A stretch of DNA of 64,000 bases from the NCBI RefSeq assembly GCF_029392075.1, contig NZ_CP113929.1, forward strand, positions 2,046,001 through 2,110,000, read 5' to 3'. Position 1 is the stretch's first letter. Every line of letters begins with the position of its first letter. This document shows, piece by piece, positions 17,285-25,987 of the stretch. A program made the position numbers and the translations under genes. Origin of the DNA: Bifidobacterium sp. ESL0704 (GTDB taxonomy: Bacteria > Actinomycetota > Actinomycetes > Actinomycetales > Bifidobacteriaceae). The notes below the pieces were generated by a model that saw only the letters and a program-made list of their open reading frames with translations, made no database searches and was not told where the DNA came from.

Positions 17285-18652
17285 TCAACCGCTTTTGGAC
17301 AGACAACATGCTACTGCTGGCTTCCGATACCGTATCAATAGTACAGACATAACCACCATGAAAACCAAAGTAACAAACGTGGCCGGCGCCAAATACTGGT
17401 GGAAAAGCCAATCAGCTATCGGGAAATACACTACGGACACCAGGAGATAAGCCACGATAATCTGCACCGAGGCGGACAATGCAATATTCGTTTGACGCAG
17501 TCTACTGACTACAACATAATACAGCCATGTAAAAAGAACGGCCTGAACAGCAGTGAACAGAAACATGCCGATGAAACCAAAATCATGAAGATAGTAACGG
17601 AATGCGGTATAGACATTACCCATGCTGATTCCATCTTTGGCGAATGTATATTCAAGCTGATAAGAATACAACCAGTTCGGATTGTGCGATCGCCTACCCA
17701 GAAAACTATACAACGCATAGAACGTTTCGCCGCCCCATAATTTTGAGGAGGGAGAAGTGCTAACTGGATGATCGAGATAACTGCTAAAATTCGTTATCGA
17801 TCCGCCAACATACATCATCAGATTGTCAAAAGGCGTCTTTGATAGTTTTCTTCCGACCAATCCACTAAGCGCCACGAATCCAGCCAAGCCAACAGCTATA
17901 AGTCCAACAATCGCGGCAAGAGACTTCCCTGAAAGCCTTGCAGATGAGTTTTTCCTTCGGAAAAGAACCCACCACATAATAAAGCCAGCAATGGCGAAGA
18001 CAATCAATGGTCCTCTAGAAGACTGAACAAGAATATAGACAACATATATCAATACCGGCAGAACCGCTATCCAAGTCATTCGTCGTTCCGCCACAAGGTT
18101 GTTGATGATAACAAATAAATAGACATAAGCCACGGCAGTCAGGACATATCCAGCATAAACCACCGCGGTGGGCACCGCCCCATACGGCTTATGCACGTTA
18201 TATGCGGAATACTGGCGGTACGCCGCCATAATACTGCTCCAACTACTGATATCAGCATGAGGAATTTGCTGTACAATACGAATCACGGCACGACAATAGA
18301 AGAAAACTATTACTGCCCCAAATATGCACATCACCCAAGACGACCATGACCTACATGAAATTATCGTGACGCCAACGCCCTGCTTCGCAGAGTCTCCCCA
18401 CCGCAGTCGACACAATCTATACGTTATATACGAGCCAACGATAAAAGTCACAATACCCGCTATCAGCAACAACGCTGCATTCCAACTCAATGAGACATGC
18501 CAACGAATACAGTTATATAACGAGGCGAACGAAGAAATAGTAAAAGCGTAACAAAAAAGACCCGGTACGGAAAACATATCTCGGTCGAACAAATAGTAAA
18601 CACCGACACTCAGCAGCATCAACACTAGAGAAAACAACACAGAAGTATTCAT
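17285..18652 (-). CDS. wzy: Oligosaccharide repeat-unit polymerase (Wzy-like)
   Basis: A 455-aa polytopic membrane protein that fits the O-antigen/exopolysaccharide polymerase type: about 11-12 hydrophobic segments and a large extracellular loop with YSFLGRRSHNPNWLYSYQ followed by RYYLHDFGFIGMFLFTAVQA. That last pattern (Y..DFG..G) is common in Wzy polymerases. It starts 9 bp after the GT2 gene stops and is followed by wzx, so it belongs to the operon. Wzy proteins share little sequence; the assignment rests on topology, that motif and context. Confidence 0.82.
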   Translation of the reverse strand: MNTSVLFSLVLMLLSVGVYYLFDRDMFSVPGLFCYAFTISSFASLYNCIRWHVSLSWNAALLLIAGIVTFIVGSYITYRLCRLRWGDSAKQGVGVTIISCRSWSSWVMCIFGAVIVFFYCRAVIRIVQQIPHADISSWSSIMAAYRQYSAYNVHKPYGAVPTAVVYAGYVLTAVAYVYLFVIINNLVAERRMTWIAVLPVLIYVVYILVQSSRGPLIVFAIAGFIMWWVLFRRKNSSARLSGKSLAAIVGLIAVGLAGFVALSGLVGRKLSKTPFDNLMMYVGGSITNFSSYLDHPVSTSPSSKLWGGETFYALYSFLGRRSHNPNWLYSYQLEYTFAKDGISMGNVYTAFRYYLHDFGFIGMFLFTAVQAVLFTWLYYVVVSRLRQTNIALSASVQIIVAYLLVSVVYFPIADWLFHQYLAPATFVTLVFMVVMSVLLIRYRKPAVACCLSKSG

Positions 18653-18661
18653 TGATGCCCC

Positions 18662-19630
18662 TTAATACCTATTACATAAAAGCTTGATATGCATGAGCAT
18701 GGTCTCCTTGAACGAGGGAAGCCAATAATCATGGTCGGCAAAAAGCCTCAACCGCGTCGAAAGACTCTTAGGCAATCTTGCAAATTGTTTTACTACCATC
18801 AGACTTTCATTATCCATCATCGAGGAATAATGGGCCAATAATATTTGGGCTGTCTTGGTAAAATCCTGATCAGGACGATGAAAAACATGCTGAATCAATG
18901 TCATCACACGTTGAAAAGAAAACCTTCCTAAATTTCGCTTCCCAACCTGATTATGCCCGGTAATCCGGCGTTTGATGTACGCGTTACCCATATCAGGGCA
19001 GACAACACCGCAGGTTCTCGCAACTAAATGCACCCACACATCATGAATTCTAGGTCCCGAATAATTTCCATAGCTCTGCAATAGATGACGAAGACGTTGG
19101 TTGAACACCATAGTGCATCCTGACGCCCAGTTATACACCAACAACGTTTTTAAAGAATCCGGAACATCGCTGAAATTTCCATATTCTCTCGATCCCCCAT
19201 GTAGTGAGGCATCTACATTTTCGATATCAGAATAGTATAATGCCGGCTGAGACTCCGTATTCCTGAGCTTTTCAACTGCCTTGATCAACTTCTCCGGCAT
19301 CCAATAATCATCTTGATCAGAAAAAGCATAATAATCAAACCCGTCAGCTTCAGGCATATCGAGCATACTCAAAAAAGTACGGGTTCCACCCTTGTTGACG
19401 ATATTTCTTTTTATCGTAATAGGGAATCCTTTATCGATATAAGCTTGACAGCAAGCAATCGTATTGTCACTTGAGCAGTCGTCGTTAATCAATAGAGAAA
19501 CAGCAACATCCTGTTGCCGAAAAATGCTATCTATCTGTTCCCCAATATAATCAGCCCCGTTATAAGTCGCCATCATCACCAGAACCGTAGGTAGATTCGA
19601 GCGAGACTCATACCATTGTCCCTGTTGCAT
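18662..19630 (-). CDS. Glycosyltransferase family 2 (GT-A fold)
   Basis: A 322-aa cytoplasmic or peripheral glycosyltransferase. Near the N-terminus VLVMMATYNGADYIGEQIDS is the classic GT2 opening. NDDCSSDNT binds the nucleotide, and FSDQDDYW holds the DxD-like metal site, in the form seen in rhamnosyltransferase-like GT2 enzymes. It starts 7 bp after the SDR gene. It is one of only two transferases in the locus besides the priming enzyme. The presence of rmlCD makes rhamnose a reasonable donor guess, but that is inference only. Confidence 0.9.
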   Translation of the reverse strand: MQQGQWYESRSNLPTVLVMMATYNGADYIGEQIDSIFRQQDVAVSLLINDDCSSDNTIACCQAYIDKGFPITIKRNIVNKGGTRTFLSMLDMPEADGFDYYAFSDQDDYWMPEKLIKAVEKLRNTESQPALYYSDIENVDASLHGGSREYGNFSDVPDSLKTLLVYNWASGCTMVFNQRLRHLLQSYGNYSGPRIHDVWVHLVARTCGVVCPDMGNAYIKRRITGHNQVGKRNLGRFSFQRVMTLIQHVFHRPDQDFTKTAQILLAHYSSMMDNESLMVVKQFARLPKSLSTRLRLFADHDYWLPSFKETMLMHIKLLCNRY

Positions 19631-19637
19631 TACTTAT

Positions 19638-20702
19638 TCATTTCTTACTCGGCGACGGATCCGGCTGACTTGCTACGCCCCATGACGCAAACAGAAGTCT
19701 GTACATTTCCTCGAGGTTCTGCGAGGGTTCCCATCCCAAAGCCCTGATAGCAGAGGTATCGAGCAGGATGTCATTCCCTTTCCTGAACGATGCCGCCCTA
19801 ACAGCGTCGTTGCCGAATTCGACCTTTGAACCCGGCTTACCGAACCGTTCAAGAACCATATGCGCCATATCGAGAATGGAACAATAAGTATCGTCATTCG
19901 AGAGATTATAAGCCTTTCCTGGCTCCCCACAAAGCAGTACTGTCAGAATGCCCCGTACCGCGTCATCTACAGAAAGATAAGTGTTCCTCTTCTTACCATC
20001 GCTGAACAGAACAATGTTTTCTCCACTCAATGCCGAACGCCCGAACTCCGCGAAAACACGTCCATCGTCCTGTTTCACCCCCTGTCCAAACGTTTGCGTC
20101 AAACGCACAACAGAAGACGAAAGGCCGTACTCAGACCAGAACGACGACACAATATTCTCTGACATCAGTTTAGCTTCCGGATAGCTATTCCTCGGACGTA
20201 GAGAGTCCAGAAAACCCAAATCTGACTCATGAATGGGTCTGGCCGTCGTTTCCCCGTAAACTTCCATCGTCGAAAGGAGGACCGCCCGAGCGGCATTCAT
20301 CCTTTCTGCAGATTGCCATACCTGATAAGTGCCTTTTACAATTGAAATCGCCGTCTCTACCGGACGTTCCGAAAAATCTTTGCTTGACGTGGTGCAGGCT
20401 GCATGAATGATATAGTCAGCAGGAAAATCTTTCCGTAACTCGTTACCGAGTGACCAACGGTAATAAACACAATCCTTGCGCAGCCCGAATAGAGACTTGG
20501 CCTTCTCCACATTACGGACAGGAAGAATGAGCCGCACACCAAGGGCATTATTCTCATTGGCCTTAAGCAGTACACGAACGATCTGAGAACCAATCAATCC
20601 CGTCGAACCGGTAAGCAACACCGATTTACCGCTCAGACTCTCCAACGATAGCCTACTTGCCACCGCACCGGCAGTGTCCCACAATAGCTTGTCGTTATTC
20701 AT
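19638..20702 (-). CDS. NAD(P)-dependent epimerase/reductase of the SDR family, partner of the cytidylyltransferase
   Basis: A 354-aa extended SDR. SVLLTGSTGLIGSQIVRVLL gives the cofactor loop, LLSTMEVYGETT carries the Ser/Thr strand, and NSYPEAKLMSE is the YxxxK catalytic pair. ATG 20702 overlaps the stop codon of the upstream cytidylyltransferase (ATGA), which favours it over ATG 20711 and implies translational coupling. Cytidylyltransferase/reductase pairs make CDP-polyols such as CDP-ribitol, although the TarJ reductase is of another family. I infer a role in making or reducing a CDP-activated sugar for the LicD-type transferase. The exact reaction is unknown. Confidence 0.8.
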   Translation of the reverse strand: MNNDKLLWDTAGAVASRLSLESLSGKSVLLTGSTGLIGSQIVRVLLKANENNALGVRLILPVRNVEKAKSLFGLRKDCVYYRWSLGNELRKDFPADYIIHAACTTSSKDFSERPVETAISIVKGTYQVWQSAERMNAARAVLLSTMEVYGETTARPIHESDLGFLDSLRPRNSYPEAKLMSENIVSSFWSEYGLSSSVVRLTQTFGQGVKQDDGRVFAEFGRSALSGENIVLFSDGKKRNTYLSVDDAVRGILTVLLCGEPGKAYNLSNDDTYCSILDMAHMVLERFGKPGSKVEFGNDAVRAASFRKGNDILLDTSAIRALGWEPSQNLEEMYRLLFASWGVASQPDPSPSKK

Positions 20703-21439
20703 GCTTCCCATATTTGCGCGACCTCCTGCATATCGACATAGGCTTTAAACGTAAAGAAATCTCTTGGCGTGGTAATTTTAATATTCTCAATTGGCCCATC
20801 TACGGTATGTATACGGTACCCGTAATGCGACATCAAAGATATGGAATCGACAAAATCATTGATTCCATCTTCTTTGGCTTGTAAATGCTTACGGTAGAAA
20901 TCGCCAAGTCTGAATCCTTGAGGCGCTCTGGCCAATTTACAATGCTCACGATTGAGCACTTCCCTGACGTATCCATCTTCCTCATTGATTACGGTTTCCA
21001 CCGATGGAGCCGTTGTAGCCGTGCATCCACAAGACCATACCGATTGAATGCAGTCGGTAATAGTCGTCTCGTCGATAAGCGGGCGAACACCATCATGAAC
21101 CAATACGACTGAATGGTCATCATCCACATCCTGACGATTATGAAGGACCGACACCCCATTGAAAATAGACTCCTGGCCGGTAGAACCTCCTGGAACCACC
21201 GCCAAGATCTTGGTATAGTGATTCTCTCTCGCCAGTTGCTTGAATGTATCAATCCAACCTGACACACACACAACTACAATACCGTCGACCATGGGATGAT
21301 GTTCGAAATGATCGATGGTGTGAATAATAATCGGTTTGCCACCGAGTTTGAGGAACTGTTTCGGAAGTTTGGCCCCTTTCATACGGGATCCGACTCCGCC
21401 TGCAGATATTACGACGAAGACCTTGCCCTCCTTATCCAT
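20699..21439 (-). CDS. IspD/TarI-family cytidylyltransferase
   Basis: A 246-aa nucleotidyltransferase. It has VISAGGVGSRMKGAKLPKQF (CTP-binding loop), VLVHDGVRPLID (the D-G-x-R-P segment), and IKITTPRDF near the C-terminus (family motif KvTtpeDl). The family contains both IspD (methylerythritol pathway) and TarI/Bcs1-type enzymes that make CDP-ribitol. Its location between licD and an SDR in a polysaccharide operon strongly favours the polyol-phosphate role. ATG 21439 has ATGAGGAACC in front. The gene overlaps the SDR gene by four bases. Confidence 0.85.
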   Translation of the reverse strand: MDKEGKVFVVISAGGVGSRMKGAKLPKQFLKLGGKPIIIHTIDHFEHHPMVDGIVVVCVSGWIDTFKQLARENHYTKILAVVPGGSTGQESIFNGVSVLHNRQDVDDDHSVVLVHDGVRPLIDETTITDCIQSVWSCGCTATTAPSVETVINEEDGYVREVLNREHCKLARAPQGFRLGDFYRKHLQAKEDGINDFVDSISLMSHYGYRIHTVDGPIENIKITTPRDFFTFKAYVDMQEVAQIWEA

Positions 21440-21493
21440 GGTTCCTCATTTCGCCCGGAATATTACTATTACTTATATCAGCAGAATATATCT

Positions 21494-22411
21494 TCAGTCG
21501 ACATCTGTGCCGTACTTACCCAAATCAAACGCAAAAAAAGCATGATGTTCACGATCTTTGAGGGAAGGTAACCGATTCCAATCACCATATAGTTTCGTCA
21601 GATACCGTTCGACATTGACCGGGACATTCCACATCTCGCCTTCAAATGGCTGCTTTTTTGTGCGTACCATATCTCTTCGTAGATAAATCTCTCCAAAGAA
21701 ATGCTTACGTCCCGACGGAATCACCACAAAACGAGTATCGTCATTCTTGCAACGGGCATACCACTTGACTGAGGTTTTCATCCATTTGTTGAATGACCTA
21801 AACGAGAACAAGGCACCGATGGCTGACTTCATCTGCAACGACTTTCGCAAATCAGCATTGTCGCCAGCAAGCTCGTAATAATAGTTCCTATCCTGATGCG
21901 TTCTGGTACAGGAACAGATAAAGCCCAAAGCCATAGAAACAAAGCCGTGAAAATCACGCATCACCACGTTGTCATAGGTATTCTCGACCGGGAAAATATC
22001 CACCCATACCCCGACGTTGTTGTTGCCTATATCCTCCCTGTCCTTAAGACGGGTACCTTTGAGTCGCACACGCGCACCCCAGGAACGATAGTTCGGTGTC
22101 TGCTCGGGGGATTCAACAACGTATTTATCTTTATGGACTCGGGCAAAACCTGAAATAAAGGCATCATAATCGGCACGAGGCATGTTGATATCCATGTCAT
22201 CATCCCATGGAATAAAGCCTTTATGCCTCATCGCTCCAAGGGCAGTCCCCCCTCCGAGATGATAGTTGATATTGTTCTCTTCGCAATAACCGATGATGTC
22301 ACGAGCCATCATAAGCAATACGCGCTGCAGCCGGAACAACTGCTCGTCATCCAGCGTAATCAGCTCGGCATTATCGATATGCTTGAACTGATCGACTGTC
22401 GACAAATGCAT
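21494..22411 (-). CDS. licD: LicD-family phosphotransferase
   Basis: A 305-aa protein with the LicD core YHLGGGTALGAMRHKGFIPW followed by DDDMDINMPRADYD. LicD-type proteins move phosphocholine or a polyol-phosphate from a CDP donor to a glycan. It is the first gene of the operon that continues with the IspD/TarI-type cytidylyltransferase, so a CDP-linked donor made next door is the natural reading. ATG 22411 has GAAGGAACAG in front. No licA/licB/licC choline genes are visible, which argues against phosphocholine. Confidence 0.88.
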   Translation of the reverse strand: MHLSTVDQFKHIDNAELITLDDEQLFRLQRVLLMMARDIIGYCEENNINYHLGGGTALGAMRHKGFIPWDDDMDINMPRADYDAFISGFARVHKDKYVVESPEQTPNYRSWGARVRLKGTRLKDREDIGNNNVGVWVDIFPVENTYDNVVMRDFHGFVSMALGFICSCTRTHQDRNYYYELAGDNADLRKSLQMKSAIGALFSFRSFNKWMKTSVKWYARCKNDDTRFVVIPSGRKHFFGEIYLRRDMVRTKKQPFEGEMWNVPVNVERYLTKLYGDWNRLPSLKDREHHAFFAFDLGKYGTDVD

Positions 22412-22683
22412 ATCTGTTCCTTCTTTAGCCCAATCGGCAATATGTCCGCAAACTCCGAAACCTTAGACTTTACAATCTTATACGAACGGCAAAACAGAAC
22501 ACAATGTCGTAAAGTATACATTTCGCTATATCTGGAATTATGACATATACAATGTCACTGTATAAAGTGTGCGGCAGAATTACCTTCAATCCCTGAACCA
22601 GGGAATATCACCTCAATCCATACATTCGTCCGAGAATAGGAAAGCAATAAGTCTTACCACATCCGACTAACGTTGACAGCAAA

Positions 22684-22962
22684 ATAGAACTGTTGCGTAT
22701 AATAGCTATGTTTCTCATTGTTCTCAGCCATTTCAGCACCAATGTCAGTTGAAATCTAAACGGCAAAACACTGGGAAAGCTTCAGTCCGGCTTTCCATTC
22801 AGGGAGCGAGTCGGAGCAGTTCTGTTCTTTGTGATTACCGGATATCTCCTTGTCCAAAGTATATTGGGCAAAAGTCTTGCCGCTCTTACTGCTCTCTTGC
22901 CGCTAATCGATACCATAGTCGTGCATCCGATTGCTCAAACGGTTCTCAAAAGACTTTGGTAA
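22684..22962 (+). pseudogene. Remnant of a third acyltransferase-3 gene
   Basis: In one frame of the + strand the spacer 22412-23020 reads IELLRIIAMFLIVLSHFSTN, close to the start of the second acyltransferase here. A TGA follows at 22750-22752 exactly where the paralogue has Trp (INWKL; here NVS-stop-NLNG). Beyond it the same frame continues through AVLFFVITGYLLVQSILGKS and then jumps to the C-terminal tail LIDTIVVHPIAQTVLKRLW with a stop at 22960. The gene thus carries a nonsense codon and a large in-frame internal deletion. It sits on the strand opposite its neighbours. Confidence 0.85.
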
Positions 22963-23020
22963 CCACTAAGAACACAATCAATACCCACATGGGTTGCCAG
23001 TAAATCCTAAACAACAATAT

Positions 23021-23851
23021 TCAGAAACTCTTGCCGTATTTCTTGCCGGTGAGCTTCGAGAGCAGGAAGCCGCCGCCCTTTTTGAACCAATCTACCGGCT
23101 CGGGGCTCACGGTGGGAAGCTCCGTATATGCGTAACCCTGCGTTTTCAGCCACACGTCAAGCAGGCGCTCGCTCACCCGGCCCGGGTAACGCGCGTTGAA
23201 CGCGTCGTATCGCCCCGGATCGATACGACGGGTCAGTTCGTCAAGAATCGGGAAAAGCCAGGAACAATATTCGTCAAGCCGACGTCGACTCATCACGAAC
23301 ATATTGAATATGTGGGCGCTTTTGCCGGCCATCACCTCATCGAAGGCAGGAACGTACTCCGGAAGTCTCTCGGCCAGCAATTTCCGAGTCTCATCGAACT
23401 GTTCAGCATGGAAGGTATGCGCATAATGGGAATAGACGCTCTCGATATAGTAATTGCGCTTCTTAGGCAAGATGATTTCGATGGCGGAACCATCGCCTGC
23501 CTTTCGGTCCAATGCAGCCTCGATGTCCGATCGCCTTGCAATCCTGTCGAACCTATCTCTGGCGAATAGGCGCTTGGTCATATTCACGGCACCAAAATGC
23601 CTTCGATAATGCACCAGACCTTGATAATCGGCGTTGCAATGCCTCCAAAGCCAATACAAAGCCGTCAGTTCGGAATACGAGGCGTTGAGATCAGAGATGT
23701 TGTCACCGGTATTGTCGGCCACGAATCGCTCGCCCAAGTTCACGTCCGGGTGTAAAGACGCCCCTACATGCATAGGCAAATAGATATCGTCATCGGGCAT
23801 CCGATACGGTTTATGCGCCGCTACCGCGATGCAGATATCCTTGTTCGTCAC
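23021..23851 (-). CDS. DUF4422 protein, probable glycosyltransferase
   Basis: A 276-aa protein matching the DUF4422 type found in capsule and exopolysaccharide loci: ICIAVAAHKPYRMPDDDIYL, NISDLNASYSELTALYWLW, GLVHYRRHFG, and in the C-terminal half SHIFNMFVMSRRRLDEYCSW and YPGRVSERLLDVWL. Members are thought to be glycosyltransferases (galactofuranosyl- or galactosyl-type activity has been proposed for relatives). The start is GTG 23851; an upstream ATG in another frame is closed at once. It lies 57 bp downstream of the DUF4012 gene and is likely co-transcribed with it. Confidence 0.82.
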   Translation of the reverse strand: MTNKDICIAVAAHKPYRMPDDDIYLPMHVGASLHPDVNLGERFVADNTGDNISDLNASYSELTALYWLWRHCNADYQGLVHYRRHFGAVNMTKRLFARDRFDRIARRSDIEAALDRKAGDGSAIEIILPKKRNYYIESVYSHYAHTFHAEQFDETRKLLAERLPEYVPAFDEVMAGKSAHIFNMFVMSRRRLDEYCSWLFPILDELTRRIDPGRYDAFNARYPGRVSERLLDVWLKTQGYAYTELPTVSPEPVDWFKKGGGFLLSKLTGKKYGKSF

Positions 23852-23908
23852 TGGTCTTCATCCATTTCCTGACAGCGAATAATATGGTCCATTTTTTGTT
23901 GCCAGATT

Positions 23909-25732
23909 TCAGTAATTCACCTTGGCAATCCCCGGATCTTCCCAGCCCATGGGCGTCTGATCCAAGGCAAGTTCTCCGGCTGATTTCGGCGAAGTGGTCA
24001 CATCGAATGAAATCGTCGCCGAAGCCCCTTGAACAAGCGTGATATTGCTGGCGAACGGATTCTTGCCGTTGAACGAGACGCGCGTGGGAGCCGTGGCGTT
24101 GCCTGTGATGGTGAGATTACTGATGCTTCCACCCATCGGCGCATACACGAACGTCTTCTCCACCGCGGCACCAAACGGCAAAACGCCGCCGCCGCCAACG
24201 TAATTCGTAATGGTGGAGGCCTCGGCTCTCGTGAGCGTATTGGTCATCTTGTAGTCGACATGGTACGTCTGCTGGCCGGTCTTGCCGCCACTGGTTTTGG
24301 TGATTGTTGAGGTCCGGTGAACATACCAGTCCATCTTTGAGGCGTTCTGCTCATTGACGTATACGCCGATCTTCGGTTGGGTCTCGTTGTCGGGCGACTG
24401 TGGGCTGTAGCCGCTGTTGGTAAAATTCCGTTCGATGGTCTGGTCGAAAGCATAGATGTCGAAATGACGCCCCTGAGTCATGGGGCCCATAATGCTGCCG
24501 ATGGCCGCCAGTTTGGAAAGGTTGAGCCCGCTGAACATGCTGCCGATGGATTGGAGCGCCACTTCACCGAAAACAACGTCCTGTAATCTGGGATCGTATT
24601 GCTTATACACTGTATTCAACAAGAACCGAGCCGTGTTGTCGCCCGTCAACACAACGCCGTTGGGCAATGTCACATTGCCATTGATTCTGATCAGCGCTTG
24701 CAGGAACACGGGATCAATGGTGATCACACCATCTATCGGTTGCGCTGCCCCCCAGGGAGTTTTGTCCCAGCTGGTTTTCACCTGTTCGGCCACACGAGAA
24801 ATATCCGGGGAGAAACCGACATCGCGAATATCGAATGAGGACTGCAGCGGCCCCCAATCGTAGAACAGCGCACGCTCATCGGCACTCGGATTCGTACCAT
24901 AATTGACATAATCGGTATTCGACCTGAACGAGCCCATTGCAATCTGGCCGTTGTTGGTGGTCAGCGTTCCGAGCGAGCCGCCCAAACCGCCGGAAGATCG
25001 CGCCTCGGACGTGGTCATCGACAACACTACATACGTCTGAGGTTTGGTCGCTCCTAGAAAGTCAGGAAGAATCTGGAATGTGCTGCAGACCTGGTCGATC
25101 TTTCCCGACAACGCATCAAGCTTGACTCCCGCATCGTCATAGGCTTTTCTCACCATTGCGATTTTCGCCTGATGCCCAGGTAGATTATGGTAATCCTTGA
25201 CTTCTGCCTGCAAGGCGGCATTGGCTTTTTTCATTCCCTGCTGCGCCTGCAGCACCGGTTGAAGGTTGATCTGGCCTTGGCCGTCAGTGAGCTTTGCGGA
25301 CTTGAGCTGGCTGACGACATTGATGAATTGGGGAACCGAATCGTGCACAATCCCGTCAACGGTTGACGTCATGCCTTGCACGGTCTTGATGTCGTTACCG
25401 ATGTACGGGGCCTTGGCAGCCAGATTCCACAGCCTGCCATGCGCAATGTCGTTGGCCTGCCGCGTCTCGCTTTGCACCTGTGGCAGTTTCTGCGAAATCT
25501 GGTCCAGGGAATTGAGGTCTTTCTTGCCCGAAAAGCCGCTGAGCATCGACACCGCGTTCTGTTCGTGCGCTTTGACCTCTTTGGCCTGCTCATACATAGT
25601 CTTGGCGGCGTACCCACCAATCCCTGCAATCGCAACCAACAGCACGAATATCACCAGCAGCACCCACGGCCAGGCGCGATGCCGACGCATAGGCCTCGCG
25701 GCCGCCAAATGCCTACCTTGTGGTCGACGCAT
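23909..25732 (-). CDS. DUF4012 membrane-anchored extracellular protein of the polysaccharide locus
   Basis: A 607-aa protein of the actinobacterial DUF4012 type, a frequent neighbour of exopolysaccharide genes with no established biochemistry. ATG 25732 (MRRPQG) has GAAGGG at good distance; the frame could also start at 25768. A basic N-terminus precedes one membrane helix (WPWVLLVIFVLLVAIAGIGG); the remainder is extracellular. Typical features are ILPDFLGATKPQTYVVLSMT and SGGLGGSLGTLTTNNGQI, then GVITIDPVFLQALI. These recall the LytR-CpsA-Psr fold's neighbours, but I do not claim that relation. It is divergent from the priming transferase gene. Confidence 0.85.
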   Translation of the reverse strand: MRRPQGRHLAAARPMRRHRAWPWVLLVIFVLLVAIAGIGGYAAKTMYEQAKEVKAHEQNAVSMLSGFSGKKDLNSLDQISQKLPQVQSETRQANDIAHGRLWNLAAKAPYIGNDIKTVQGMTSTVDGIVHDSVPQFINVVSQLKSAKLTDGQGQINLQPVLQAQQGMKKANAALQAEVKDYHNLPGHQAKIAMVRKAYDDAGVKLDALSGKIDQVCSTFQILPDFLGATKPQTYVVLSMTTSEARSSGGLGGSLGTLTTNNGQIAMGSFRSNTDYVNYGTNPSADERALFYDWGPLQSSFDIRDVGFSPDISRVAEQVKTSWDKTPWGAAQPIDGVITIDPVFLQALIRINGNVTLPNGVVLTGDNTARFLLNTVYKQYDPRLQDVVFGEVALQSIGSMFSGLNLSKLAAIGSIMGPMTQGRHFDIYAFDQTIERNFTNSGYSPQSPDNETQPKIGVYVNEQNASKMDWYVHRTSTITKTSGGKTGQQTYHVDYKMTNTLTRAEASTITNYVGGGGVLPFGAAVEKTFVYAPMGGSISNLTITGNATAPTRVSFNGKNPFASNITLVQGASATISFDVTTSPKSAGELALDQTPMGWEDPGIAKVNY

Positions 25733-25987
25733 AAGATATTTCCCTTCACCTATATAACAATGCACCATTATGCACTATCGCCGCGGATTTCGCGGATTTT
25801 GAGCGAATCCTGCACAGATTCGGTATAAGTGGGCGCCGACGCCGATACTCACGGATACCAGAATACTAGAATGTGGTATACGTATGTGTCGGAATACTCA
25901 CACGCCGAATAGGTAATAAGAAGGTCTTTTGCCTATATGCTGTATATTGTGGTGTGAACGGTTTCGACGGACAGAAAAGGGTATATC

